From Lentimicrobium saccharophilum (GTDB taxonomy: Bacteria; Bacteroidota; Bacteroidia; Bacteroidales; Lentimicrobiaceae): 64,000 bases of DNA. The notes below the pieces were generated by a model, which worked only from the letters and a program-made list of their open reading frames with translations, searched no databases and had not been told where the DNA came from. The DNA is taken from NCBI RefSeq assembly GCF_001192835.1, contig NZ_DF968183.1, forward strand, positions 62,001 to 126,000, in the 5' to 3' direction. This document shows, piece after piece, positions 7,153 through 14,956 of the stretch; position 1 is the stretch's first letter, and each line of letters begins with the position of its first letter. The position numbers and the translations under genes were made by a program.

Positions 7153-7575
7153 TTAATCCGGTTTTGCCAGGGCACTGCTCAGGGCGCTTATATGGTTTTC
7201 CCTTTCAAAAGAAAAAGTCTTGCTTTTTATATTGCAGATTTCAAAAAGCTGAAGCGCTTTTTCAAGATAGGTACGCGATGGTTCTGACTGCTTGCTGAAC
7301 CCAATCTTCGCGATAAAAGCTGCAAGAGCCTCAATATTTTCAATGCTGAAGCCCTTGAAGCCGTTCACATACTTTTCCGACTCCGTCAGGTCCATCTGTA
7401 AAAACCGGTCAAGGTCGAAGTTTATTTCGTTAAGCAGCATTTCCCGGGCTTCGGCTTCCTGCCGCTCCAGGGTGATTGCGGGCGGTCCGCTGCCGCCAAA
7501 GATTTTCTGCTGAATGGCCCGGATAACAATGCCCAGCTTTTCAATTTCCCGGAGTAAATAATCCTTTTGTTCCAC
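7153..7575 (-). CDS. Uncharacterised helical protein (DUF6483-like?)
   Basis: 140 residues, soluble, mostly helical, with no Cys-based metal site or catalytic motif. The N-terminus (MEQKDYLLREIEKLGIVIRA) resembles small Bacteroidota proteins that I associate loosely with DUF6483; the match is from memory and weak. It sits about 125 nt downstream of rsgA on the same strand, separated by a short non-coding stretch. Its base composition is closer to the core genes than to the AT-rich TIR region, so the foreign segment probably ends to its left. No function is proposed. Confidence 0.55.
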   Translation of the reverse strand: MEQKDYLLREIEKLGIVIRAIQQKIFGGSGPPAITLERQEAEAREMLLNEINFDLDRFLQMDLTESEKYVNGFKGFSIENIEALAAFIAKIGFSKQSEPSRTYLEKALQLFEICNIKSKTFSFERENHISALSSALAKPD

Positions 7576-7700
7576 AGCCTGTTTTTTGTTTGCCCGTGCA
7601 GCGTATCTTTATTCCGTTGGTTTTCAGGGGCCCTGTCCGGCGTAGTAATGCACAATCACTATGCAGGCAACCGGAAAGGGCATGGTCAGGTTGGCCGCAC

Positions 7701-8771
7701 TCAAATCTTTTTCCCCTTAATATCCTTCTTCTGGTAATCCTTCAGGATTTTTCCGAAAATTTTTTCTTTCCGTTTCTTTTCGGCCTGCGAAGTTTCAAAC
7801 CAGGCCTTTTCCCTTTCCAGTTTAAGATAATTTCCGAGCAGGCTTTCGTCGAGCGTGCCGTTTTCCACCGCTTCCAGCACGGCACAGCCATCCTCGTTCG
7901 TATGGGTGCAGTTTTTAAACCTGCAGTGCTGCGCCAGGCTGAGCAGGGTATCGAAGGTGGTTTCCAGCCCGGAGGCGGTATCGGCAATCCCCACTTCCCG
8001 CATGCCCGGGTTGTCGATCAGTATGCTGCCGTTATCAAGCACCAGCAGTTCCCGGTGGCTGGTGGTGTGCCTGCCTTTGCCGGTGCTCTGGCTGATATCT
8101 CCGGTGTGCATGACCTCCCTGCCCGAGAGGAAGTTCAGCAGGGTGGACTTGCCGGCTCCCGAAGAGCCCAGCATGCAATAGGTCTTCCCCTTCTCCATTA
8201 TGCTGTTGAGCGCATCGTAACCGTTTCCGGTGATGCTGCTGACGGCAATCACGGGGACGTCCGGAATGCGTTGCCGGATGGCGTCGGTGATGGCGCTGAT
8301 CCTTTCTTCCGTGATCAGATCGGTCTTGGTCAGTATAATCACCGGGCTGACCCGCGCGGCATAGCAGAGGGTAAGGTAGCGTTCCAGGCGGTTGATGTTG
8401 AAGTCCCTGTCCACGGCCTGAATCAGCAGGGCGGTATCCACGTTGGCGGCGATGATCTGCACTTCGCCGGTATGGCCGGCCGCCTTACGGGTGATGGCGG
8501 AGGTACGCGGGATGATCTGATGGATCAGCGCTGTGTTGTTGTCGTACATGATGAGCGCGACCCAGTCGCCCACCGCGGGGAAGTCTTCGCGGCTTTTTGC
8601 CGAATACCGGAGGTTTCCGGTGATTTCGGCCTCCGTTTCCCCTTGCGCGGTGCGCACGATGTACCGCTCCCTGTGTTCGGCAATCACCCTGCCCGCCTCA
8701 TAATCGGTCAGGTTCTGCTGAACTCTTGATTTTTCTGTCTTTTCGTTGTAACCGAGGTCTTTCAGTTCCAT
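7701..8771 (-). CDS. rsgA: Ribosome small subunit-dependent GTPase A
   Basis: 356 residues. RsgA is a circularly permuted GTPase that helps late maturation of the 30S subunit. An N-terminal OB-fold (residues about 15-90) is followed by the permuted G domain: G4 is LTKTDL, G1 is GSSGAGKSTLLN, and G3 is DNPGMRE. The C-terminal zinc finger is visible as CRFKNCTHTNEDGC. The basic C-terminal tail is somewhat extended. The start at 8771 gives a normal family length. A GC-rich compound tandem repeat occupies the upstream region between this gene and the pirin gene, which is unusual for a housekeeping promoter. A long plus-strand open frame across the gene is an antisense shadow. Confidence 0.97.
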   Translation of the reverse strand: MELKDLGYNEKTEKSRVQQNLTDYEAGRVIAEHRERYIVRTAQGETEAEITGNLRYSAKSREDFPAVGDWVALIMYDNNTALIHQIIPRTSAITRKAAGHTGEVQIIAANVDTALLIQAVDRDFNINRLERYLTLCYAARVSPVIILTKTDLITEERISAITDAIRQRIPDVPVIAVSSITGNGYDALNSIMEKGKTYCMLGSSGAGKSTLLNFLSGREVMHTGDISQSTGKGRHTTSHRELLVLDNGSILIDNPGMREVGIADTASGLETTFDTLLSLAQHCRFKNCTHTNEDGCAVLEAVENGTLDESLLGNYLKLEREKAWFETSQAEKKRKEKIFGKILKDYQKKDIKGKKI

Positions 8772-8850
8772 TTGAATGCTGTTTTATGCGTTGATCTCTA
8801 TAAGTGTTTAGGCTAGGGCTAAGGCAAAGGTTGGGGTTTAGGTTGTGCTT

Positions 8851-9043
8851 CGGTTGGTCTCGGTTGGTCTCGGTTGGTCTCGGCTGGTCTCGGTTGGTCT
8901 CGGCTGGTCTCGGCTGGTCTCGGCTCCGCTCGACCACCCTCGCTCGACCACCCTCGCTCGACCACCGCCGCTCGACCACCCTCGCCCGACCACCCTTGCC
9001 CGACCACCGCCGCTTGACTACCGCCGCCCGGCCACAACTCGCT
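8851..9043. repeat. Compound tandem repeat: 10-bp and 14-bp arrays
   Basis: From 8851 to 8920 there are seven copies of a 10-bp unit, CGGTTGGTCT or CGGCTGGTCT, followed by one degenerate copy. From 8931 to about 9043 there are eight 14-bp units of the type CGACCACCCTCGCT, the last ones degenerate. Both units contain CGACC or its complement GGTCG, so they may share an origin. The array fills most of the 325-bp gap between rsgA and the pirin gene. Open frames exist across it on several frames only because neither unit contains a stop. Confidence 0.95.
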
Positions 9044-9096
9044 CAGCAAACAAAGCCAAGGATGCTGAGGGGTAGGGTGTTTTATACTTTGTGCTT

Positions 9097-9996
9097 TTAT
9101 CCCGGGCCGGGGTAGGGGACGGTCTCCGTTTCGCCGGGCGGCATGGGGAAGCGCTGATGGATCCAGTCTTCCCTGGCCGCCAGCAGGCGGTTTTTGTCGG
9201 AGGATACAAAGTTCCAGTCGATGTAACGTTCTTCGGCGAAAGGATCGCCCCCGAAAACATAAACCGTGCTGCCTGCTTCCATTTCAAAGCTGCACCGTTG
9301 GCTCTCCTTTGTCACAAGGATCTGGTCCGGGCCGTAGGTGATGCCTTCGATGCGGACGGCGCCTTCAAGGATAAACAGGGCGCTTTCGCCATACAGCGCG
9401 CCGCTGAGGTCTGCCAGCCGGGCGGTGTTACATTTTATTTCGGCAAAGTAAAGCCTGCTGAAGACCGGAACCGGTGATTTTCTTCCGAAGGCCTCGCCGG
9501 CGATCAGCCTGAACTGAAGATGATCTTCCGTCCAGGCCGGGATTTTATCCGCTTCGATATGGATAAACGAGGGCTCCGTCTCTTCATATTCCTTTGGCAG
9601 TCCCACCCAGAACTGCAACCCGTGCAGTTTTTTCTCCGTGTTCCGCAGATACTCCGGCGTTCTTTCGGAATGTACCACGCCTTTGCCGGCTGTCATCCAG
9701 TTAACGGCCCCGGGTTGTATCTCCGCCACGCTGCCGATGCTGTCGCGGTGTATAATGGCGCCTTCAAACAGGTAGGTGAGGGTGGAAAGTCCGATATGGG
9801 GGTGCGGCAGAACGTCCAGGTTTTCGTTTGCTGCCAGCGTGGCCGGCCCCATGTGGTCGAGGAAAACAAAAGGGCCTACCGCGCGTTTCTGACGAAAAGG
9901 CAGCAACCGGCCTACCTGAAAGTTTCCGATGCCGGCGGCCCTTTCCGGGATAATCATTTCTATGGTTGACATCTGCATGCTGTTTTTATAAAACAT
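9097..9996 (-). CDS. Pirin family protein
   Basis: 299 residues, bicupin fold. The N-terminal cupin holds the metal-site pattern of pirins: LPHPHIGLSTLTYLFEGAI with two His, and GKGVVHSERTP with the third His and nearby Glu. FVFLDHMGPA is the conserved segment before them. The C-terminal cupin (residues about 185-275) is present. Pirins are iron-binding proteins; some are quercetinase-like dioxygenases, and others regulate metabolism or transcription, so the substrate here is unknown. Two in-frame ATGs near the start (9996 and 9975) are possible. A TAAGTTTG -7-like element lies at 10025-10032. The gene ends near a GC-rich tandem repeat. Confidence 0.9.
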   Translation of the reverse strand: MFYKNSMQMSTIEMIIPERAAGIGNFQVGRLLPFRQKRAVGPFVFLDHMGPATLAANENLDVLPHPHIGLSTLTYLFEGAIIHRDSIGSVAEIQPGAVNWMTAGKGVVHSERTPEYLRNTEKKLHGLQFWVGLPKEYEETEPSFIHIEADKIPAWTEDHLQFRLIAGEAFGRKSPVPVFSRLYFAEIKCNTARLADLSGALYGESALFILEGAVRIEGITYGPDQILVTKESQRCSFEMEAGSTVYVFGGDPFAEERYIDWNFVSSDKNRLLAAREDWIHQRFPMPPGETETVPYPGPG

Positions 9997-10457
9997 TACC
10001 CTGCATCACTGGCAAACACCAACCCAAACTTACTGTTTTTTTGTTGATTTATCCCGGATTATGCCTGGTCAAATGCTTAACCGGATTTAAACCGGAGGTT
10101 TCGTTATAGGATTAGCCGGGACACACTTTACGACTTACCTTAAATAATCTGCCACTGAAGCGCAGAAACACAAAAACACGCCGGTTTCATTCTCCATTAC
10201 TGAAGCCTTGATTTATCCTGATGCTGCCTGCATGCCGGACCTGCGCTTAAGCCGGTCCCGAAACCCACCAAAGATATGCCCTTACGTGATTTCACCAAAA
10301 AGCAGCAGCAAATTCCGCTTTCCTGAAGCTACAGTCACCCGGGAACCGTCGATCATTCACGCGACAGCGTCAGTGGTAAGTAGACTCCCGGCAACCACGA
10401 CAGCCCTGATCATAAAATGATTTTTTACAAGCTAAAAATAAGTTATGCCAATTCAAA
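9997..10457. other. Intergenic stretch without a recognised gene
   Basis: About 460 bp between the pirin and ATPase genes. Only a possible -7 element for the pirin (CAAACTTA on the plus strand at 10025-10032) was seen. A 70-codon plus-strand open frame has no recognisable features. Confidence 0.5.
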
Positions 10458-11825
10458 TCAGGGTAAATCTGCCAGACTTACGATGTCATCCGGCGTCAAT
10501 ACTGTAATATCCGGATGTGATGCGGGTGTTTTCTGAAATAAAACTTTGATGATTTTTTCAGGTTTTGCGAATGGGATATTGCTTTCCTTCCATTTCAACG
10601 ATTCTAAAACTTCAATTGTTTGATTTTTATCCGACCACTTTACTTCTCCGATTAATAAGGCTGTCTGGTCAGTTGATGAGGCAATGAGGTCAATTTCCAT
10701 TTTTTTTTTGTTTAAGCCGCCACCCCACCACCGGGAGGCAGGGTTGAACCTTTTACCTTCAATTTCGATGAAAGGAATTGCTTTTCCGCATAAATCCTCC
10801 CAGATTGACGAGATATACCGGTCATACTTATTTTCTATTTCTTCCCAAACCTGTTCAACCATATTAAATTCAAGCCTGCTTTTGTTTGGGACCAGGAAAG
10901 TGAAATAGAAATTCATAAACGGATCATCCATTTTATAAAGGCTTTTTTTTGACGACTTTGGAGGTTCTCCGTAAGGTGTTTCACGCTTTATATATCCCTG
11001 ATTAACAAGAAATCCAAGCACTCGTGATAATTGAGTGGCGGGTTTACCCAACCTGGCTGCGATTTCAGAAGGACGATGAACACCGGCGCCGATCAGGCTG
11101 AGTATTGAGTAGGCTTGAACAGCGGTACGCAATTCATCCGAAAAAAGCCTCTCCGGCTCTTCGCTAAGCAAACCATTCTGATCCAGGATACTATTTTTAA
11201 CTGCCTGGGCTAAATTTTCATGCTGTTTTCTAACCTCCCAATATCGGGGAACTCCGCCCCAAACTCCAAATTCCCGGACTGCATCCACTGAGGAAACTGA
11301 AAGGTATTCCTGCAGATATCTGATAGCCATAGGTTTTAACTTAATAATTTCATCGCAACGGCCATAAAGCGGAGAAGTTTTCTCAAGCACCATGCTGTAC
11401 ATCATTTGCTGGGAAGAACCGCAAAGTATCAGGTGAAAGTTGCCGTGATCCCGGTTGTCAATGATTTTTTGCAGTACAGACGGCAATTCGGGGCTGTTTT
11501 TTACCAAATAGGGGAATTCATCGATACAAACAATCGTTCTTTCTTTTAGCGTATTGTTCAGGCTGAGAAAAAGAGTTTCCCAATCGGGGTAAACCGGTTT
11601 GGAGAAACCCGGGGCTATCTTTTCAACCTGCCTGGCAAAAGCTGAAATTTGCAAAGGTGCTTCTCTCAGATCAGCCGAAAAGTAGATCGTTTCATGGGGT
11701 AATATCTGTTGGAGTAAAGTTGATTTACCACATCTGCGCCTCCCGTAGATTACGATAAACTGCGGTTTTTTCCGTTGCAAAGATTGCTGAATCCGCTCAA
11801 TTTCTTTTTGTCTGTTCAGAAACAT
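10458..11825 (-). CDS. AAA ATPase of the ATPase_2/DUF234 type
   Basis: 455 residues from the ATG at 11825. An upstream in-frame start adds only a repetitive Ile-rich stretch and is unlikely. Walker A is YGRRRCGKSTLLQQ, and Walker B is TIVCIDEFPYL. LILCGSSQQMM is the sensor-like strand. A winged-helix segment (RPSEIAARLGKPATQLSRVL) follows near residue 260. The C-terminus has a DUF234-like, restriction-endonuclease-fold pattern: KMEIDLIASS with Asp, then LIGEVKWSD with Glu-x-Lys. Such ATPases are common as paralogue families in Bacteroidota and archaea; their substrate is unknown, and some are linked to mobile DNA. A different ATPase of this broad class lies at the other end of the sensor/regulator array (31062-32189). 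Confidence 0.85.
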   Translation of the reverse strand: MFLNRQKEIERIQQSLQRKKPQFIVIYGRRRCGKSTLLQQILPHETIYFSADLREAPLQISAFARQVEKIAPGFSKPVYPDWETLFLSLNNTLKERTIVCIDEFPYLVKNSPELPSVLQKIIDNRDHGNFHLILCGSSQQMMYSMVLEKTSPLYGRCDEIIKLKPMAIRYLQEYLSVSSVDAVREFGVWGGVPRYWEVRKQHENLAQAVKNSILDQNGLLSEEPERLFSDELRTAVQAYSILSLIGAGVHRPSEIAARLGKPATQLSRVLGFLVNQGYIKRETPYGEPPKSSKKSLYKMDDPFMNFYFTFLVPNKSRLEFNMVEQVWEEIENKYDRYISSIWEDLCGKAIPFIEIEGKRFNPASRWWGGGLNKKKMEIDLIASSTDQTALLIGEVKWSDKNQTIEVLESLKWKESNIPFAKPEKIIKVLFQKTPASHPDITVLTPDDIVSLADLP

Positions 11826-11900
11826 GAGTACAATTATTATTATTATGCATAACAAAAATAATGTTTTTCAAGCATAATAAGTCAGATCTTGAATTTGTTT

Positions 11901-14012
11901 TCAGCATGGTATTTCGAACCGAACCAGCGTCCCCTTGGCGTTGCCCTCGTCATCTTTCAGGTCGATGATTTCCAGGGTGATTTTCTTTTTTGATTTCCTG
12001 TTCAATACCGCAATTCGCTCCTGCGTCAGCTTCGTTGCCAGGGACTTATGTCCTTTGTCTTGTTTCTCAATGATCTCCTGGGCCTTCTCCCTTCCAACTC
12101 CATCATCCTCCACCTCGAATATCGTGCAATCGCTCAATCGCGCAATCCTTATATCTATCTTCCCTTTTTCTACCTTGTGCTTTATCCCATGTTCGATAGC
12201 GTTCTCGATGAATGGCTGGGCAAGCATAGGCGGGACCATGACCGATTCAGGATCAATATCAGGATCAATGTCAATGACATAGTCGAATTTGTCGGGGAAG
12301 CGGATCTTTTGAAGGTCAAGGTAATTTTCTATCGTTGTCATTTCCTCATTTAGTGGAACAACTTCTTCCACGCTGCTGTCGAGGATATTGCGCACCAGTT
12401 TTGAGAACTTCGACAGGTAATTTGCTGCCAGCCCGTCTTTTTCCTTTATCATGAAATTCTGTATGCTGGCCAGGGAGTTGAACAGGAAATGCGGGTTCAT
12501 CTGCGATCGCAGCAATTTTTGCTGGATGATCAGTTTTTCATGGGTGGCGCGCAGCCGGCTTTGCCGGATGAGAATGACTGCCAGCAAAATGATCAATATT
12601 ATTATTCCCCCCAGCCCGAGCAAAAACCACCGGTTTTGTCTTAACTGCATCTCTTTCAGTTCATTTTGCTGGTAAAGAGTGAGGATTTCAGTATCTTTTC
12701 TTTCCGTTTCATACTTGGTCTGTATCTCGATCGATTCCCTGTTCCTGGCCAGCATCCGCAAAGTATCTTTGGCATCCGAACAGGCAACCAAATAGTTCAT
12801 AGCCTTTCGAAGCTGGTTTTTTCCCAGATAGAACCGGTACATCTGGTCATATAAGTCAATGGCCTCTTTGTTAATCACTTCTTTCACCTGCTTTTTTGGA
12901 AATGGAAGATACAGATCGCTGCCCCATGACACAATATATTTCAGGGAATCATACCTGTAATATGACTTTCTGTCGATCATTTCTTTCAATAATGACTCTG
13001 AATGTAGAAAATGATTCTCGGCATCAGTGGCACGATTCAGTGCCAGATATACTTCACCAAGCTGTCGTGCAGCAAGTTGGGATTGTCTTAAATATCCTCT
13101 CTCAGAGAACCATGCATAAGATTGCGTCAGAAGCCGGATGACGGTGTCGGTTTCGCCCAGAGTATTATAGATGAGAGCCATGCGGAGATAATTCGTATGT
13201 TTCATGGCCCGGATGCTCATATTGGCGTCAGGGTAATTGTTCGACATCCTGAAAAAATGTAATGCGCTGTCGGGCTTTCCAACCTCATAATAGCACATGG
13301 CCACAAGACCATGGTGCACCATCATATCGGTGATCTCAAATTTATTTACTTTTCCGACATCCAGGTAATTAAGGTAAATCCTCAATGAGATATCCGATCT
13401 GCCAATATTTCGGTAAGGCAAACCCAGCCTGGAAAATATGGTCATCGTATCCCTGACGCTTCCCACTGTATTGCCATCCTCTTTTTTCTCCCGGTAAACA
13501 TGAATTGCCTTATTAATGATTTCGAAGGTTTCATCATAATTTCCGGCGAAAAAATGTGTGGTAGCTATATCTTCCAGCAATTGTGCTATCTGCCGGCGAT
13601 TCCCCTTTTGTTCAAAAATCTTCAGGGATTCCTGATAATGGTTCAGGGCTTGAGGGTAGTTGCCGTCGTAAAACTCCTTCCTTCCCAGGTTCCGGCAGGC
13701 ACTTGCGACACCTTCCAGGTCGTTAAGTTCCTCAGCAAGGCCCAGGGCTTTCAACGCATAATATTCTGATTCTGTTTTATCCTCGAATGACAGGGAGGCC
13801 GCCAGGAAATTAAGGGTCTGCACCCTTTCTTCGCCTTCCTTTCCGGGCAGCACCGACAACAGGCTGTCCACATCATACCATTCGATGTCGTTAAAGGCCT
13901 GGGCGATCGAAGAGAAAGGGAGAAGGGGAGACAGGGAGAAAAGGAGAAAGGAAGAAAGGGGGCGGATGAGATGTAATGAAAGCCGGCGGATCGATAGTTT
14001 TTTCATGGTCAT
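11901..14012 (-). CDS. TPR sensor histidine kinase, LytS/YehU type (HK1)
   Basis: 703 residues from the ATG at 14012. It has an N-terminal signal/membrane anchor, a TPR-rich sensor region (residues about 50-420), a coiled linker, one membrane span (WFLLGLGGIIILIILLAVIL) and the His_kinase domain. The phospho-accepting motif is RSQMNPHFLFNSLASIQNF, and the ATP-binding N box is PPMLAQPFIENAIEHGIKHK. The kinase should phosphorylate the LytTR regulator whose stop lies 2 nt upstream of this start. An ATG at 14006 is an alternative. The C-terminal tail (GTLVRF) recurs in HK2 and in a remnant at 30785. The signal that it senses is unknown. Confidence 0.92.
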   Translation of the reverse strand: MTMKKLSIRRLSLHLIRPLSSFLLFSLSPLLPFSSIAQAFNDIEWYDVDSLLSVLPGKEGEERVQTLNFLAASLSFEDKTESEYYALKALGLAEELNDLEGVASACRNLGRKEFYDGNYPQALNHYQESLKIFEQKGNRRQIAQLLEDIATTHFFAGNYDETFEIINKAIHVYREKKEDGNTVGSVRDTMTIFSRLGLPYRNIGRSDISLRIYLNYLDVGKVNKFEITDMMVHHGLVAMCYYEVGKPDSALHFFRMSNNYPDANMSIRAMKHTNYLRMALIYNTLGETDTVIRLLTQSYAWFSERGYLRQSQLAARQLGEVYLALNRATDAENHFLHSESLLKEMIDRKSYYRYDSLKYIVSWGSDLYLPFPKKQVKEVINKEAIDLYDQMYRFYLGKNQLRKAMNYLVACSDAKDTLRMLARNRESIEIQTKYETERKDTEILTLYQQNELKEMQLRQNRWFLLGLGGIIILIILLAVILIRQSRLRATHEKLIIQQKLLRSQMNPHFLFNSLASIQNFMIKEKDGLAANYLSKFSKLVRNILDSSVEEVVPLNEEMTTIENYLDLQKIRFPDKFDYVIDIDPDIDPESVMVPPMLAQPFIENAIEHGIKHKVEKGKIDIRIARLSDCTIFEVEDDGVGREKAQEIIEKQDKGHKSLATKLTQERIAVLNRKSKKKITLEIIDLKDDEGNAKGTLVRFEIPC

Positions 14013-14013
14013 C

Positions 14014-14766
14014 TTATTCGCTGATGTGGTCGAAAAGGTCAAGTAATTCTTCCCTTTTCCTCGATGCTACGGGAATCTTAAGCTCATTGCCCAGGATAAG
14101 GTAACCACCTTCTGCTTTCTCGAAGCGCTGTATATGCTCCAGGTTGATCAGGTAGGATTTGTGCACACGAAAAAATCCGTATTCAGTCAGCAGGTCCTGG
14201 TAAAATTTCAATGTCGTGGAGACCATCACCTTTTTACCATCCGCAAGGTAAATCATGGTGTACTTCCCATCGGATTCACAGCAGCTGATGTCATTGACCC
14301 TCAGCAGGTATATGTTATCTGCAGTTTTCAGGATGATCTTCTTTTTAGACTGATCTTCCGTGTCCAGGTTTTTGACCAGGGTATCCAGCTGGGTTTTAAG
14401 TTCCTTTACCACCTGGTGTTCCGCTTTTTCCACAGCAACTTTCAGTTCATCGGAGTCGACAGGCTTGAGCAGGTAATCCAGGGCGCTGAACTTGAAGGCC
14501 TTGATGGCATATTCGTTGTAGGCTGTCACAAAGATGACCTTGCATTCTTGCGGTTCGATCTGTTCCAGCAGGTCGAAACCAGTGCCGTCGGCCATCCTGA
14601 TGTCTAGCAGAATCAGGTCGGGGTGGTGCTTCAGGATAGCCTCCACGCCGCTTATCACACTTCCGGCTTCAGCAATAACCTTCACGTTGCAGCAATGCTC
14701 TTTCAGCATCTCCCGCAGCGATTCCCTCACCGGGGGCTCATCGTCGATGATGATCGTACGGAGCAT
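14014..14766 (-). CDS. LytTR response regulator (RR1)
   Basis: 250 residues. The receiver domain (residues 1-120) has the acidic pocket IIIDDEPPVRES, phospho-acceptor Asp in LILLDIRMADGTGFDLL, the Thr/Ala switch VTAYNEYAIKAF and conserved Lys in DYLLKPVDSDE. The LytTR DNA-binding domain (residues about 150-250) includes FFRVHKSYLINLEHIQRFEK and LKIPVASRKREELL. It pairs with HK1 (2 nt apart). The ATG at 14766 is chosen because a promoter at 14787-14817 predicts transcription starting just upstream of it. A longer in-frame version (MFIFRKNIAPK added) would begin inside that promoter. Its targets are probably the neighbouring secreted-protein genes or its own operon; this is inference. Confidence 0.93.
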   Translation of the reverse strand: MLRTIIIDDEPPVRESLREMLKEHCCNVKVIAEAGSVISGVEAILKHHPDLILLDIRMADGTGFDLLEQIEPQECKVIFVTAYNEYAIKAFKFSALDYLLKPVDSDELKVAVEKAEHQVVKELKTQLDTLVKNLDTEDQSKKKIILKTADNIYLLRVNDISCCESDGKYTMIYLADGKKVMVSTTLKFYQDLLTEYGFFRVHKSYLINLEHIQRFEKAEGGYLILGNELKIPVASRKREELLDLFDHISE

Positions 14767-14786
14767 TTTAGGGGCGATATTTTTCC

Positions 14787-14817
14787 TAAAGATAAACATA
14801 AGTGGGGAAATTCCAAA
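14787..14817 (-). promoter_or_regulatory. Bacteroidota promoter of RR1 (TTTG-N19-TATCTTTA)
   Basis: On the minus strand TTTG (14817-14814) is followed by exactly 19 nt and TATCTTTA (14794-14787), close to the sigma-ABfr consensus TTTG-N19-TAnnTTTG. The same arrangement, including the GGAATTTGGAATTT context, is found upstream of RR2 and RR3. Confidence 0.7.
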
Positions 14818-14956
14818 TTCCAAGCACCAAATTCCAGGCAATTTCCAAGCAAAAAGCATCAAATATAAATTGACTCAGAGATTTGATTATCAACACCAAA
14901 TACTCTGTTACCTCTGTGTAACCTCTGTTATCACTGCGGTTAATAATCGCCGGCAA

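Noticed and set aside
7590..8729. 379-codon plus-strand open frame across rsgA
   Set aside because: Antisense to a clearly identified rsgA; Gly/Val/Asp-rich composition without family features.
8698..9115. Overlapping open frames on both strands across the GC-rich tandem repeat
   Set aside because: The repeat units contain no stop in several frames, so open frames are expected by chance; the encoded Arg/Pro or Trp/Ser repeats have no start context or homologue I recognise.
11826..11855. Earlier start for the DUF234 ATPase (adds an Ile-rich stretch)
   Set aside because: The extra residues come from an AT-repeat region; the conserved N-terminus begins at the ATG at 11825.
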